A stretch of 64,000 nucleotides of DNA, from positions 38,256 to 102,255 of the forward strand of contig NZ_QVQH01000017.1 of NCBI RefSeq assembly GCF_003428645.1. Reading direction: 5' to 3'. Under the pieces are notes generated by a model. That model worked only from the letters and a program-made list of their open reading frames with translations. It was not told the DNA's origin and made no database searches. Each line of letters begins with the position of its first letter. Within the stretch, counting starts at the first letter, position 1. The DNA is from Geodermatophilus marinus. GTDB lineage: Bacteria > Actinomycetota > Actinomycetes > Mycobacteriales > Geodermatophilaceae. The translations under genes and the position numbers were made by a program. This document shows, one piece after another, positions 1 through 8,305 of the stretch.

Positions 1-1
1 G

Positions 2-1336
2 GTCGTGCACCAGCCGATCACCACGATGCTCTCCGGCCCGGCCGCCGGCGCCCTGGGCGCGGCGCTGATCGCCGGGACGGCGGGCTTCGACCGGGTGCTC
101 ACCTGCGACGGCGGCGGCACCTCCACCGACGTCACCGTGGTCGTCGACGGCGAGCCGACGCTGACCACCGAGGGCTCGGTCGGCGACTACCCGTCCAAGA
201 TCCCGATGATCGATGTCGTCACCGTCGGCGCGGGCGGCGGCTCGATCGCCTGGATCTCGCCCGAGGGCACGCTGAAGGTCGGCCCGCAGAGCGCCGGCGC
301 CGACCCGGGCCCGATCTGCTACCCCGACGGCGGCGACGAGCCCACCGTCACCGACGCGCACGTCGTCCTCGGCCGGATCCCCCCGCACCTGCTCGGCGGG
401 GAGATCCCGCTGTCGGTCGAGGCCGCCCGGAAGGGCCTGGCGGCGCTCGGCGGCGAGCTCGACCTCTCCCTGGAGCGCGCCGCGACCGGGATCCTGGAGA
501 TCTCCGCGTGGAACCAGGCCAACGCGCTGCGCCAGGTGACCGTGGCCCGGGGCCTGGACGTCCGCGACTTCACCCTCACCACGTTCGGCGGCTCCGGCTC
601 GCTGCTGGCCTGCCGGCTGATGGACATCCTCGGCCTGCCGCGCACCCTGGTGCCGCCGAACCCGGGCAACGTCAGCGCGTTCGGGCTGCTGACCGTCGAC
701 GTCCGCAACGACTACGTGCAGACCGTCGTCAGCAAGCACGCCGACCTCGACCTCGACCGGGTGCGGGGGGTCTACGCCGACCTGGAGGAGCAGGCGCACG
801 TCGCGCTCGACGGCGAGGGCTTCGCCCGCGCCGAGCAGCGGATGCAGCGGACGGCGGACCTGCGCTACGTGGGCCAGGCGTTCGAGGTCCGCGTCCCGGT
901 CGCCGACGGCGAGCTCGACGCCGCGGCGGCCGAGGAGGTCGCCCAGGCCTTCCACGCCGCGCACCGGCAGCTCTACGGCTACGACTTCGCCGACGACCCG
1001 CGCCAGGCCGTGGAGTGGGTGAACCTCCGGGTGAGCGGGATCGGGCCGATCCGCCGTCCCGACGTCGTCGAGCTGCCGGGACGGGACGGCGGGACGGACC
1101 GGGCCGTCACGGGCTCGCGGCGGGTGTTCTTCGACGCTGTGCAGTCGTCGCCCTCCTCCGGAGGCGACTGGGTGGACACCCCCACCTACGACCGGCCCGC
1201 CCTCGCCCCGGGCGACGTGGTGAGCGGCCCGGCGATCATCGAGGAGTTCGGCTCGACCGTCCCGGTGCACCCGGGCTTCGCCGCCACCGTCGACACGTAC
1301 GGCAACCTGCTGCTCACGAAGGAGTCCGGGCGATGA
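2..1336 (+). CDS. hyuA: Hydantoinase/5-oxoprolinase family protein, HyuA-like subunit (5' truncated)
   Basis: The frame is open from the first bases, so this is the C-terminal part (about 445 residues) of a subunit that is usually near 690 residues long. HyuA subunits have an actin-like ATPase fold and use ATP to open hydantoin or 5-oxoproline type rings. Visible family blocks are the phosphate-binding CDGGGTSTDV near residue 35, GAGGGSIAWI near 80, AGADPGPICY near 98 and TFGGSG near 195. The stop overlaps the start of the next gene in ATGA, so the two subunits are translationally coupled. The true substrate (hydantoin, N-methylhydantoin, oxoproline or acetone) cannot be told from sequence. 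Confidence 0.93.
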   Translation, partial: VVHQPITTMLSGPAAGALGAALIAGTAGFDRVLTCDGGGTSTDVTVVVDGEPTLTTEGSVGDYPSKIPMIDVVTVGAGGGSIAWISPEGTLKVGPQSAGADPGPICYPDGGDEPTVTDAHVVLGRIPPHLLGGEIPLSVEAARKGLAALGGELDLSLERAATGILEISAWNQANALRQVTVARGLDVRDFTLTTFGGSGSLLACRLMDILGLPRTLVPPNPGNVSAFGLLTVDVRNDYVQTVVSKHADLDLDRVRGVYADLEEQAHVALDGEGFARAEQRMQRTADLRYVGQAFEVRVPVADGELDAAAAEEVAQAFHAAHRQLYGYDFADDPRQAVEWVNLRVSGIGPIRRPDVVELPGRDGGTDRAVTGSRRVFFDAVQSSPSSGGDWVDTPTYDRPALAPGDVVSGPAIIEEFGSTVPVHPGFAATVDTYGNLLLTKESGR

Positions 1337-3222
1337 GCGCCTTCCCCACCGGGGACCTGACCGACGGCGAGGTCCAGGCCGATCCCGTCCTCGTCGAGAT
1401 CGTCGCCGGCACGCTGGCCGCGATCGAGAAGGAGGTCGAGACCTCCATCGGGCGCACGTCGCGCTCGCCGATGATCCGCGACGCGCACGACTTCCGCGCC
1501 GGCATCCACGACCGGAACCTGCGCAAGCTCACCGGGCGGTCGTACTCGGCGCTGGTGCACCCCGTCGTCCGCGACTACCCGATCGAGCAGATGAACGTCG
1601 GGGACGTCTTCTTCCACAACGACGTCTACGCCTCCGAGGGCGGCATCGGCCACCTGCCGGACCTCTGCGTCACCGTGCCGGTGTTCGCGCACGTGGACGG
1701 CGAGCAGCGCGTGGTCGCCTTCATCCAGGCCTTCGGCCACCACGACGACATCGGCGGCGCGGTGCCCGGGTCGATGCCCTCGGCGGCGACCAGCGTGTAC
1801 GAGGAGGGCCTGATGGTCCCCCCGATCAAGCTGTGGGACCGCGGCGTGCCCAACGAGAGCGCGCTGAAGATCATGACCCGCAACTCGCGGATGCCCGACT
1901 CGCTGGCCGCCGACCTCGACGCCGAGTGCTCGGCCTGCCTGGCCGGCGCCCGGCGGCTGGGCGAGCTGTTCGACCGGTACGGCGTGGCCGCGGTGGAGGC
2001 CTGCTTCGACGCGATCCTGGCCGGCTCCACCGAGGTCTACCGGCGGGAGATCCTCTCGCAGATCCCCGACGGCACCTACGTCTGGGAGGACTACGCCGAG
2101 CACGACGGCGTGGAGGAGCCGAAGCTGCACCGGCAGCGGATCACGCTGACCATGGACTCGACGGCCGACGTCCCCCTGGTCATCGACTTCACCGGCACCG
2201 GCCCGCAGGCCAAGGGCCCGATCAACCACTGCGGCGACTACGCCGACGGCAACTTCCTCAAGAAGTGGCTGGCGCCGATCCTGCGCAACCTGGCCGAGAC
2301 GCCCGAGCGGATGGCCCAGCTCGACGTCAACGAGGGCGTCGTGCCGCTGATCGAGATGCGGTTCCCGGAGAAGGGCACGCTGCTCACCCCGGTCTTCCCG
2401 GCGCCGACCAACGCCCGGACGTTCGTGATCCTGCGGCTGCTCGGCGTCCTGGCCGGCGTGCTGGCCAAGGCCACCGGCGGCCGGATGCCCGCCGACCAGG
2501 AGACGATCCGCTACACCGGCGTCTACGGCACCGACGCAGACGGCCAGCCCTACCTCATGCGCGAGGTGCTGGGCGGCGGCTCGGGCGGGCGGTACTACGC
2601 CGACGGCGAGGACACCATCCACGTCGTCCCCGACTCGCGGAACCTGCCGACCGAGTTCACCGAGGGCCGGTTCCCGCTGCGGGTGGAGCGGCTGGGCCTC
2701 GCGCTGGACTCCGGCGGTCCCGGGCGCTACCGCGGCGGCTGCGGCTACGAGAAGCACATCCGGGTGCTGCGCGACGCGCACTTCATGTCGATCGCCGACC
2801 GCTCGATCCTGGCCTGCTGGGGCGTCAAGGGCGGCAAGGCCGGGCGGCCGTTCCAGATCACCGTCGACCCGGGCGGTCCGGACGAGCACGACGTCGACGC
2901 GCTCGCCGACGCCGAGCCGCTGACGGCCGGCACCGTGGTCCGGATCCGGACGACGGGCGGCGGCGGCTGGGGCGACCCGCTGGACCGGCCGGTCGAGGAG
3001 GTGCTGCGGGACATCGCCTGGCGCAAGGTGTCGGTGGCCGGCGCCCGGGAGGACTACGGCGTCGTCGTGCGGGACGACGGCTCGTGCGACGAGGCGGCCA
3101 CCGAGGAGCTGCGCGCGTCGGTGCGGGCCGCCCGCACCGGGGACGAGCCGTTCTTCGACCGCGGCCCCGGCTACGCCACCCTCTCCGGCGGCGCGGCCTT
3201 CAACGAGTTCGACCTGCTGTGA
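1333..3222 (+). CDS. hyuB: Hydantoinase B/oxoprolinase family protein, HyuB-like subunit
   Basis: This 629-residue partner of the upstream HyuA-like subunit starts at the ATG inside the ATGA overlap. HyuB subunits carry the metal site and complete the ATP-dependent amidohydrolase or carboxylase. Characteristic blocks are FFHNDVYASEGGIGHLPDL near residue 95, HHDDIGGAVPGSMP near 138, GDYADGNF near 300 and the C-terminal GGGGWGDPLDRP near 547. An alternative long frame running through the hyuA end into this gene is not the start. The gene is followed directly by a strong palindrome (3226-3278). Confidence 0.95.
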   Translation: MSAFPTGDLTDGEVQADPVLVEIVAGTLAAIEKEVETSIGRTSRSPMIRDAHDFRAGIHDRNLRKLTGRSYSALVHPVVRDYPIEQMNVGDVFFHNDVYASEGGIGHLPDLCVTVPVFAHVDGEQRVVAFIQAFGHHDDIGGAVPGSMPSAATSVYEEGLMVPPIKLWDRGVPNESALKIMTRNSRMPDSLAADLDAECSACLAGARRLGELFDRYGVAAVEACFDAILAGSTEVYRREILSQIPDGTYVWEDYAEHDGVEEPKLHRQRITLTMDSTADVPLVIDFTGTGPQAKGPINHCGDYADGNFLKKWLAPILRNLAETPERMAQLDVNEGVVPLIEMRFPEKGTLLTPVFPAPTNARTFVILRLLGVLAGVLAKATGGRMPADQETIRYTGVYGTDADGQPYLMREVLGGGSGGRYYADGEDTIHVVPDSRNLPTEFTEGRFPLRVERLGLALDSGGPGRYRGGCGYEKHIRVLRDAHFMSIADRSILACWGVKGGKAGRPFQITVDPGGPDEHDVDALADAEPLTAGTVVRIRTTGGGGWGDPLDRPVEEVLRDIAWRKVSVAGAREDYGVVVRDDGSCDEAATEELRASVRAARTGDEPFFDRGPGYATLSGGAAFNEFDLL

Positions 3223-3225
3223 CGA

Positions 3226-3278
3226 GGACCCCCTGCCCCCACGGCGGGAGAGCTCGCCGCGGGGCCCTGCAGGGGGCC
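3226..3278. terminator. Bidirectional palindromic terminator-like element, copy 1
   Basis: The outer arms GGACCCCCTGC (3226-3236) and GCAGGGGGCC (3269-3278) enclose a second stem built from CCCC-A-CGGCG and CGCCG-C-GGGG. It lies exactly between the convergent hyuB and the XRE regulator gene. Related elements lie at 28907 and 40421, also between convergent genes. No U-tract follows, as is common for actinobacterial terminators. Confidence 0.6.
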
Positions 3279-3289
3279 GAGTCCCGCGA

Positions 3290-4156
3290 TCACGGCGCGG
3301 GGACCACTCCCGGGCGCTCCCGGGCGGTTCCCGCGCCCTGATCGTCGGAGGGGTCGGCCGCCGGCCGCGCGGACCTCGATGACCGGCCGCGGAGCAGCTC
3401 GGCGGTCCGGGCGTCCGCCGGGAGGAAGGCCTCGACCGACAGCTCGGCGGCGGTGAGGTCGACGGCGGTGCCGAAGGTGGTCACCGTGCTGAGCAGGGAC
3501 AGGACGTCGTCCCCGTGCGCCAGCCGCAGGGGGACGGCGATCCCGTCCGGGGGCCGCCGGTCGGTGCCGCCGGGCAGCGCGGCCAGCTCCCGGTGCAGCG
3601 CGGTCAGCGCGGGGTCGGCGGTCAGGTGCGCCTCGCGGGCCAGGCGGGTGAGCAGGTGGGTGCGCCACTGGGGCAGGTTGCGGATGCGCGGCGCCAGCCC
3701 GCGCGGGTGCAGGCCGAGCCGGAGCACGTTCACCGGCGGCTCGAGCAGCTCGGGCGCCACGCCGTCGGTGAGCAGCGCGACGCTCGCGTTGGCGGCGACC
3801 AGGTGCCAGCCCCGGTCGACGGCCAGCGCGGGGAAGGGCTCGGAGGCGGCGAGCACGAGGTCCACCGCCGTCCGGACGGCGGCCATGTCCGGGTCGTCCA
3901 GGCGGCGCCGGGCGTAGACGGGGGCGAAGCCGGCGGCCAGCAGGAGCTCGTTGCGCGCCCGCAGCGGGACGTCGAGCTGCTCGGCCAGGTGCAGCACCAT
4001 CTCCCGGCTCGGCCGGGCCCGGCCGGTCTCGACGAAGCTCAGGTGCCGGGCGGACACGCCGGCCTCGCCGGCCAGCCCGAGCTGGGAGAGCCGGCGGCGC
4101 TGCCGCCAGTCCCGCAGCAGCTCCCCGACCGGCGGTCGCGTCCCGGCGGCGGTCAC
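3290..4156 (-). CDS. XRE-family transcriptional regulator with MmyB-like ligand-binding domain
   Basis: This 288-residue protein has an N-terminal helix-turn-helix (residues about 10-65, with RRRLSQLGLAGEAGVSARHL and FVETGRARPSREMV) followed by the conserved linker LLLAAGFAPVY. A PAS-like MLTR/MmyB ligand-binding domain runs to about residue 260. Such regulators usually control adjacent genes or themselves in response to small hydrophobic ligands, possibly fatty acids. The GTG start sits 7 nt below a TAGCGT hexamer (4164-4169), which suggests a leaderless transcript. The gene is divergent from a small membrane protein gene, and a palindrome (4194-4206) lies between them. Confidence 0.9.
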   Translation of the reverse strand: MTAAGTRPPVGELLRDWRQRRRLSQLGLAGEAGVSARHLSFVETGRARPSREMVLHLAEQLDVPLRARNELLLAAGFAPVYARRRLDDPDMAAVRTAVDLVLAASEPFPALAVDRGWHLVAANASVALLTDGVAPELLEPPVNVLRLGLHPRGLAPRIRNLPQWRTHLLTRLAREAHLTADPALTALHRELAALPGGTDRRPPDGIAVPLRLAHGDDVLSLLSTVTTFGTAVDLTAAELSVEAFLPADARTAELLRGRSSRSARPAADPSDDQGAGTARERPGVVPAP

Positions 4157-4163
4157 GGCGGGG

Positions 4164-4169
4164 ACGCTA
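4164..4169 (-). promoter_or_regulatory. Probable -10 element (TAGCGT) of the XRE regulator, leaderless
   Basis: On the minus strand TAGCGT is followed by 7 nt and then the GTG start codon, the spacing expected for an actinobacterial leaderless mRNA. Confidence 0.45.
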
Positions 4170-4193
4170 GCGGCGGACGGGGCCGGCGTCGCC

Positions 4194-4206
4194 TACCCCG
4201 GGGGTA
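4194..4206. promoter_or_regulatory. Candidate operator palindrome in the XRE/membrane-protein divergent region
   Basis: TACCCC and GGGGTA flank a single central G, giving a 13-bp perfect palindrome. It lies 24 bp upstream of the regulator -10 and 37 bp before the divergent ATG, a plausible place for autoregulation. This is inference from position and symmetry only. Confidence 0.35.
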
Positions 4207-4242
4207 ATCGACCCGCCGCCGCCGCGGGGCCACGGTCGTCCC

Positions 4243-4632
4243 ATGACCTCGACCACCACCACCGCCCCCGTCCCCCTGCTGCGCCTCGCGCTGCGGCTCG
4301 ACGCCGTCGTCACCGGCCTCAACGGCGCCGGCTACCTCCTGGCCGCCGGGCCCGTCGGCGACCTGCTCGGCCTGCCCGCCGGGTGGCTGCGCGGGGCCGG
4401 CGCCTTCCTGCTGGCCTACGCCGTCGCCGTGTGGGTGGTCGCGGACCGCCCGGCCGCGCCGGCCGTCCGCGCCGTGATCGCCGGCAACGCCCTGTGGGCC
4501 GCGGGCAGCCTCGCGGTCGCCCTGACCGGCGCCGGCACCCCCACCACCACCGGCACCGCCTGGATCGTCCTGCAGGCCGCCGTCGTCGCCGCCTTCGCCG
4601 CCGCGCAGGCCGCCGGCCTGCGCCGCCGCTGA
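4243..4632 (+). CDS. Small integral membrane protein (four predicted helices)
   Basis: The 129-residue protein is almost entirely hydrophobic, with four likely membrane segments near residues 15-40, 45-68, 72-95 and 100-124 and an RRR tail that should face the cytoplasm. It resembles short uncharacterised actinobacterial integral membrane proteins, and no catalytic motif is visible. It is divergent from the XRE regulator and 41 bp upstream of an NTF2-like gene with which it probably forms an operon. Its function is unknown. Confidence 0.75.
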   Translation: MTSTTTTAPVPLLRLALRLDAVVTGLNGAGYLLAAGPVGDLLGLPAGWLRGAGAFLLAYAVAVWVVADRPAAPAVRAVIAGNALWAAGSLAVALTGAGTPTTTGTAWIVLQAAVVAAFAAAQAAGLRRR

Positions 4633-4673
4633 CCCACCACCGACCGACCCGACACCGATCCCCGGAGGACCCC

Positions 4674-5045
4674 GTGACCGCCACCCCGGACCTGGCCGAC
4701 CGCTACCTGGCCGCCTGGAACGCCACCGACCCCGGCACCCGCCACACCCTCGTCGCCGAGCTGTTCACCGAGGACGTCCGCTACACCGACCCGCTGGTCG
4801 ACGTCCGCGGCCGGGCCGACCTCGAGGCGACCATCGCCGCGGTCCAGGACCGCTTCCCCGGCCTCGCGTTCCGGCTCGCCGGGCCGGCCGACGCCCACCA
4901 CGACCAGCTCCGCTTCTCGTGGCACCTCGGCCCCGACGGGGACGGCGCGGCCCCCGTCGCCGGCTCCGACGTCGCGGTGACCGACGGCGCCGGGCGGATC
5001 CGGACCGTGCTCGGGTTCCTCGACCGGGTACCGGGCGCGTTCTGA
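4674..5045 (+). CDS. SnoaL/NTF2-like fold protein
   Basis: This 123-residue protein has the pattern of a SnoaL-like polyketide-cyclase or nuclear-transport-factor-2 fold: an N-terminal LADRYLAAWNATDPGTRHTLVAELF helix, then ARYTDPLVDVRG-type strands and a C-terminal VTDGAGRIRTVLGFLDRV strand. Members bind small hydrophobic molecules or act as isomerases, hydrolases or stand-alone binding domains, and the substrate is not predictable. The GTG start is chosen because GGAGG lies 5 nt upstream. The stop is 4 bp from the convergent DUF1992 gene. Confidence 0.8.
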   Translation: MTATPDLADRYLAAWNATDPGTRHTLVAELFTEDVRYTDPLVDVRGRADLEATIAAVQDRFPGLAFRLAGPADAHHDQLRFSWHLGPDGDGAAPVAGSDVAVTDGAGRIRTVLGFLDRVPGAF

Positions 5046-5049
5046 CCGC

Positions 5050-5529
5050 TCACCCGCGGCGGCGCCACCACCGGCGCCGCCGCGGCGGCGTGCCCGGGTC
5101 GGGTGGCGGCGCGAGCGCCGGCGGCGGCCGCGTGGCCCGCCAGTGCGCGACGAGCGCCTCGGCGTCGGCGAGCCCGGGGACGGCGTCCGGCCCGTCCTGG
5201 GGACGCCGCCAGTGCTGCTCGACCCGGGCGTTGAACGAGGCGACGAGCGCGCGCACGGTCGCCTCCGACGGCAGGCCGGCGACCCGGCCGGGCAGGTCCT
5301 CGCGCTCCCGGCGCAGCGCCATGCCCGGTGGCAGCAGGTCGCGGGGGTCGGCCTGCTGCCGCCGCGCCCAGTCCAGCGCCCAGTCGTAGCTGGTCTGCTC
5401 GCGCTCGCGCCGGGGCAGCGGCCGGCCCGCGCCCGCCAGCCCGTCGAAGTCGCCGCGCTCCAGGCCGCGGCGGATCCGGGTGTCGACCCAGGTCTCGAAG
5501 GAGACCCCGGGCGGCTTGCGCTCGGTCAC
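5050..5529 (-). CDS. DUF1992 domain protein (DnaJ subfamily C member 28-like)
   Basis: This protein of about 159 residues carries the DUF1992 signature near its N-terminus, VDTRIRRGLERGDFDGLAGAGRP followed by a charged helix with REREDLPGRVAGLP. DUF1992 is also found in eukaryotic DNAJC28. In bacteria its role is unknown, and no J-domain is present here. The C-terminus is a Pro/Arg-rich tail. The frame stays open upstream to 5574, but homologues begin at the GTG giving VTERKPPGVSFE, so 5529 is preferred. It is convergent with the NTF2-like gene. Confidence 0.8.
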   Translation of the reverse strand: MTERKPPGVSFETWVDTRIRRGLERGDFDGLAGAGRPLPRREREQTSYDWALDWARRQQADPRDLLPPGMALRREREDLPGRVAGLPSEATVRALVASFNARVEQHWRRPQDGPDAVPGLADAEALVAHWRATRPPPALAPPPDPGTPPRRRRWWRRRG

Positions 5530-5578
5530 GCCGTCCCCGCTACCCCGCCGGCCCCGTCCTGCACCGGCCCGCACCCGG

Positions 5579-6130
5579 TCAGCCGAGCCGGGCGGTCAGC
5601 CAGCCGGCCGCCTGCGCGGCCGCCTCCGGCGCCCCCAGGGAACGCAGCAGCAGCAGCCCGTCGAGCACGGCGAGGACCCCGGCCGCGGCGGCCTGCCGCT
5701 CCCCGGCGGGGACGTCGACCCGCTCGGCCAGCCACGACCGCCAGGCGCCGGCCACCGCGGCCGCCACCGCCGCGAACGGTTCCTGCCCGCGGGCGGCCAG
5801 CCCGCTCACCTCGAGGTAGAGCCGCAGGTGCGCCTCGGCCGCCGGGTCGCGCAGGACCCGGTCGGCGTCGGCCACGAGCGCCGCCGGGGGCACCGGCCGC
5901 TCCGGCAGGCGCGCGGCCAGCCCCGACCGGAGCTGCTCCCCCACCACGCCGAGGACGGCGACGAGCAGCTGCTCCCGGGTGCCGAAGTAGTAGAGCAGCA
6001 TCCGGTCGCTGGTGCCGAGCGCCCGGGCCAGCGGCCGCAGCGACAGGGTGGCCACCCCGTGCTGCAGCACGTGCCGCACCGCCCCCTCCAGGAAGACCTC
6101 ACGCCGGCCGCCGCCCGTTGCCCCGCTCAT
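5579..6130 (-). CDS. TetR-family transcriptional repressor
   Basis: The 183-residue protein has a TetR-type N-terminal DNA-binding domain (residues about 8-55, including GVATLSLRPLARALGTSDRMLLYYFGTREQLL) and a variable helical ligand-binding part ending near residue 180. It is divergent from an alpha/beta hydrolase. Two copies of a 16-bp palindrome lie between the genes, one over its own -10 and start codon and one beside the hydrolase start. That argues strongly that it represses both itself and the hydrolase. The inducer is unknown. Confidence 0.92.
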   Translation of the reverse strand: MSGATGGGRREVFLEGAVRHVLQHGVATLSLRPLARALGTSDRMLLYYFGTREQLLVAVLGVVGEQLRSGLAARLPERPVPPAALVADADRVLRDPAAEAHLRLYLEVSGLAARGQEPFAAVAAAVAGAWRSWLAERVDVPAGERQAAAAGVLAVLDGLLLLRSLGAPEAAAQAAGWLTARLG

Positions 6131-6145
6131 GTAGCAGACGCTACA
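6130..6145. promoter_or_regulatory. TetR operator copy 1, overlapping tetR -10 and start
   Basis: TGTAGC and GCTACA flank four bases in a perfect 16-bp palindrome. On the minus strand it contains TAGCGT, 7 nt before the tetR ATG, so repressor bound here would block a leaderless tetR promoter. Confidence 0.7.
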
Positions 6146-6155
6146 GTGGCTCCGT

Positions 6156-6171
6156 TGTAGCGACTGCTACA
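6156..6171. promoter_or_regulatory. TetR operator copy 2, at the hydrolase promoter
   Basis: This second TGTAGC-N4-GCTACA palindrome is centred 26 bp from the first. It covers the symmetric TAGCGA hexamer on the plus strand just before the hydrolase leader. The pair makes the whole divergent promoter mirror-symmetric. Confidence 0.7.
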
Positions 6172-6185
6172 TGGAGGAGGGGACG

Positions 6186-7025
6186 ATGGAACGGTTCGAG
6201 GTGCCGACGCGGGTGGGCCCGGTCCCGGTGCGCGCGGCGGGGACGGGGACGACCGTGCTGGCCGTCCACGGCGCGCTCGTCGACGGCCGGCTGTGGGACG
6301 GCGTCGCCGAGGGGCTGACCCCGCACGCGCGGGTGCTGCTGCCCGACCTGCCGCTGGGGGCGCACCGCCGGGCGGTCCCCGACCGGGGCCGGCTGACCCC
6401 GCCCGACCTCGCCGGGGCGCTCGTCGACGTCCTGGACGCGGTGGGCGTGGACCGCGCGGTGCTGGTCGGCAACGACACCGGGGGGGCGCTGGCCCAGGTG
6501 GTGGTGGCGGCGGCCCCGCAGCGGGTCGGGGGCCTGGTGCTGGCCGGCTGCGACGCCTTCGAGCACTTCCCGCCCCCGCTGCTGCGGCCGCTCCCGCGAC
6601 TGGCCGCGGTCCCCGGGGTGACCCGGCTCGTGGTGCGCTCCTTCGCCGTCCCGGCGCTGCTCGCCGACCCCGGCCGGCTCAACCTGTTCTCCCACCGGGG
6701 CCTGGGCCGCCCGCTGGTCGCCGACCTGCTGCGCCCGGCCCGCACCGACCGGGCGGTGCGCGCCGACCTCACGGCGCTGCTGCGGGCGGTCCGGCCGGAG
6801 CCGCTGCTGGCCGCGGCCGGGACCCTGGGCTCCTGGGGCGGGCCGGCGGCGGTGGTGTGGGGACGCCGGGACCGCGTCTTCCCGCCCCGGGACGCCGTCC
6901 GCCTCGCCGACCTGCTCGGGACGACGGTGACCTGGCTGGACGACGCCCTGACCTTCGTCCCGGTCGACCGCCCGGACGCCGTCGCCGACGCCGTGAGAGG
7001 GGTGCTGGCCGCGACGGCAGCCTGA
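6186..7025 (+). CDS. Alpha/beta-hydrolase with Asp-type nucleophile elbow
   Basis: This 279-residue alpha/beta-hydrolase has LAVHGALVDGRLWDG for the oxyanion loop (about residue 25) and VLVGNDTGGALAQ at the nucleophile elbow (about residue 97). Asp therefore replaces the usual Ser, as in haloalkane dehalogenases and epoxide hydrolases. VWGRRDRVFP supplies a late acid. The region that normally holds the catalytic His reads LTFVPVDRPD with no His, so the activity may be altered. The ATG at 6186 is chosen because GGAGGAGGGG (6173-6182) precedes it; an in-frame ATG at 6171 could start a leaderless version. It is probably repressed by the divergent TetR. The substrate is unknown. Confidence 0.85.
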   Translation: MERFEVPTRVGPVPVRAAGTGTTVLAVHGALVDGRLWDGVAEGLTPHARVLLPDLPLGAHRRAVPDRGRLTPPDLAGALVDVLDAVGVDRAVLVGNDTGGALAQVVVAAAPQRVGGLVLAGCDAFEHFPPPLLRPLPRLAAVPGVTRLVVRSFAVPALLADPGRLNLFSHRGLGRPLVADLLRPARTDRAVRADLTALLRAVRPEPLLAAAGTLGSWGGPAAVVWGRRDRVFPPRDAVRLADLLGTTVTWLDDALTFVPVDRPDAVADAVRGVLAATAA

Positions 7026-7185
7026 CCCGCAGGGCCCGTGCCGCCGTCCCCGCGCCGTAGCCGGTCCGCGCCTTGACCTGCGGCGGGACTCCTGCCGGGC
7101 TCCGGCGGCGGCGCGGAGCGTGGCGACCCGCCCCGATCGGGTGACCCCGGCGACCCGCGGGCCTGCGGGGTGCACGGCCGGGGCC

Positions 7186-7191
7186 CAGGCT
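7186..7191 (+). promoter_or_regulatory. Probable -10 (CAGGCT) of the DNA ligase gene, leaderless
   Basis: CAGGCT lies 7 nt before the GTG at 7199. No Shine-Dalgarno sequence is visible, which fits leaderless translation. The 160 bp upstream (7026-7185) hold no gene. Confidence 0.45.
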
Positions 7192-7198
7192 GTCCGGC

Positions 7199-8209
7199 GT
7201 GCCGCTCTCCGCCCCGGGGTCGCCCGACCTGCCGCCCGAGCTCGCGGGCCCGGTCGCGGTGCAGCTGGCCAAGCCGGTCCGGGACCTCCCGCGGGCCGGC
7301 GCGCTCCCGGGCGGGGTCCTCTACGAGCCGAAGTGGGACGGCTACCGGCTGGTCGTCGTCCGCACGGCCACCGGGACCCGGCTGTGGTCCAAGCAGGGCC
7401 GCGACCTGACCGACCGCTTCCCCGACGTGGCCGCCGCCGCCCTGGCCCAGGTGCCCGCCGGCGCGGTGGTCGACGGCGAGGTCGTCGTCTGGAACGGCTC
7501 CCGGCTGGACTTCGGCCTGCTCCAGCGCCGGCTGGTCACCCCGGCCGGCCGCATCGCCGCCCTGGCCGCCACGGCCCCGGCCTCCTACGTCGCCTTCGAC
7601 CTGCTCGCCGCCGGGGGGAGCGACCTGCGGGACCGGCGGCTGCGCGAGCGCCGGGCCGCGCTCGAGGAGCTGGCCGCCCGCTGGGCACCGCCCCTGCAGC
7701 TCTCGCCCGTCACGACCGACCCGGCCGAGGCGGCGCGCTGGTCGGCGGAGTGGCGGGCCGCCGGGGTGGAGGGCGTGGTCGCCAAGGGGGCCGGCACCCG
7801 CTACGCGCCCGGGCGCCGCGAGTGGCTGAAGGTCAAGTCGTGGGAGACGACCGAGGTGCTCGCCGGCGCGGTGATCGGCCCGCTGGACCGGCCGTCCCAG
7901 CTGGTCGCCGGCCGGGTCCGGGCGGGCGAGCTGGTGGTGGTGGGCCGCACCGGCCCGCTGTCCCCGGCGCAGTCGGCCGAGCTGGCCGCCGTCCTGCGGC
8001 CCGCTCGCGAGGACCACCCGTGGCCCGACCGGATCGGCACCGGGCGCTTCGGCGGGGGCCGGCTCGCGATCCCGATCACGCGGGTGGCGCCCGGCGTCGT
8101 CGTCGAGGTCAGCGCCGACGCCGCGCTGCAGGCGGGGGTGTTCCGGCACCCGCTGAGGTTCGTCCGCGTGCGCCCCGACCTGCACCCGGAGGACGTCCCC
8201 GGCATCTGA
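7199..8209 (+). CDS. ligC: ATP-dependent DNA ligase, LigC/LigD-ligase-domain type
   Basis: This 336-residue stand-alone ligase has motif I EPKWDGYR with the adenylated Lys near residue 45, then DGEVVVW (motif III), VAFDLLA (IIIa), EGVVAKG (IV) and WLKVKSW (V). A C-terminal OB-fold ends near residue 330. It seals nicks by ligase-AMP, DNA-AMP and strand joining. In actinobacteria, LigC-type enzymes serve as backup repair ligases beside NAD-dependent LigA. No polymerase, nuclease or Ku gene is adjacent, so a dedicated end-joining role is not shown here. Confidence 0.92.
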   Translation: MPLSAPGSPDLPPELAGPVAVQLAKPVRDLPRAGALPGGVLYEPKWDGYRLVVVRTATGTRLWSKQGRDLTDRFPDVAAAALAQVPAGAVVDGEVVVWNGSRLDFGLLQRRLVTPAGRIAALAATAPASYVAFDLLAAGGSDLRDRRLRERRAALEELAARWAPPLQLSPVTTDPAEAARWSAEWRAAGVEGVVAKGAGTRYAPGRREWLKVKSWETTEVLAGAVIGPLDRPSQLVAGRVRAGELVVVGRTGPLSPAQSAELAAVLRPAREDHPWPDRIGTGRFGGGRLAIPITRVAPGVVVEVSADAALQAGVFRHPLRFVRVRPDLHPEDVPGI

Positions 8210-8305
8210 GCCACCCGGCGACCCCGCCCGCGATCACGAACTCGGGGAAGGGACACGCCGCTCCGGGCCGGCGTGCCGGCTCCCGCCCGTCATGATCGCC
8301 GACGA

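Noticed and set aside
8210..8305. Convergent gap with short CGATC repeats after the DNA ligase gene
   Set aside because: The repeats are too short and imperfect to support a terminator or operator call.
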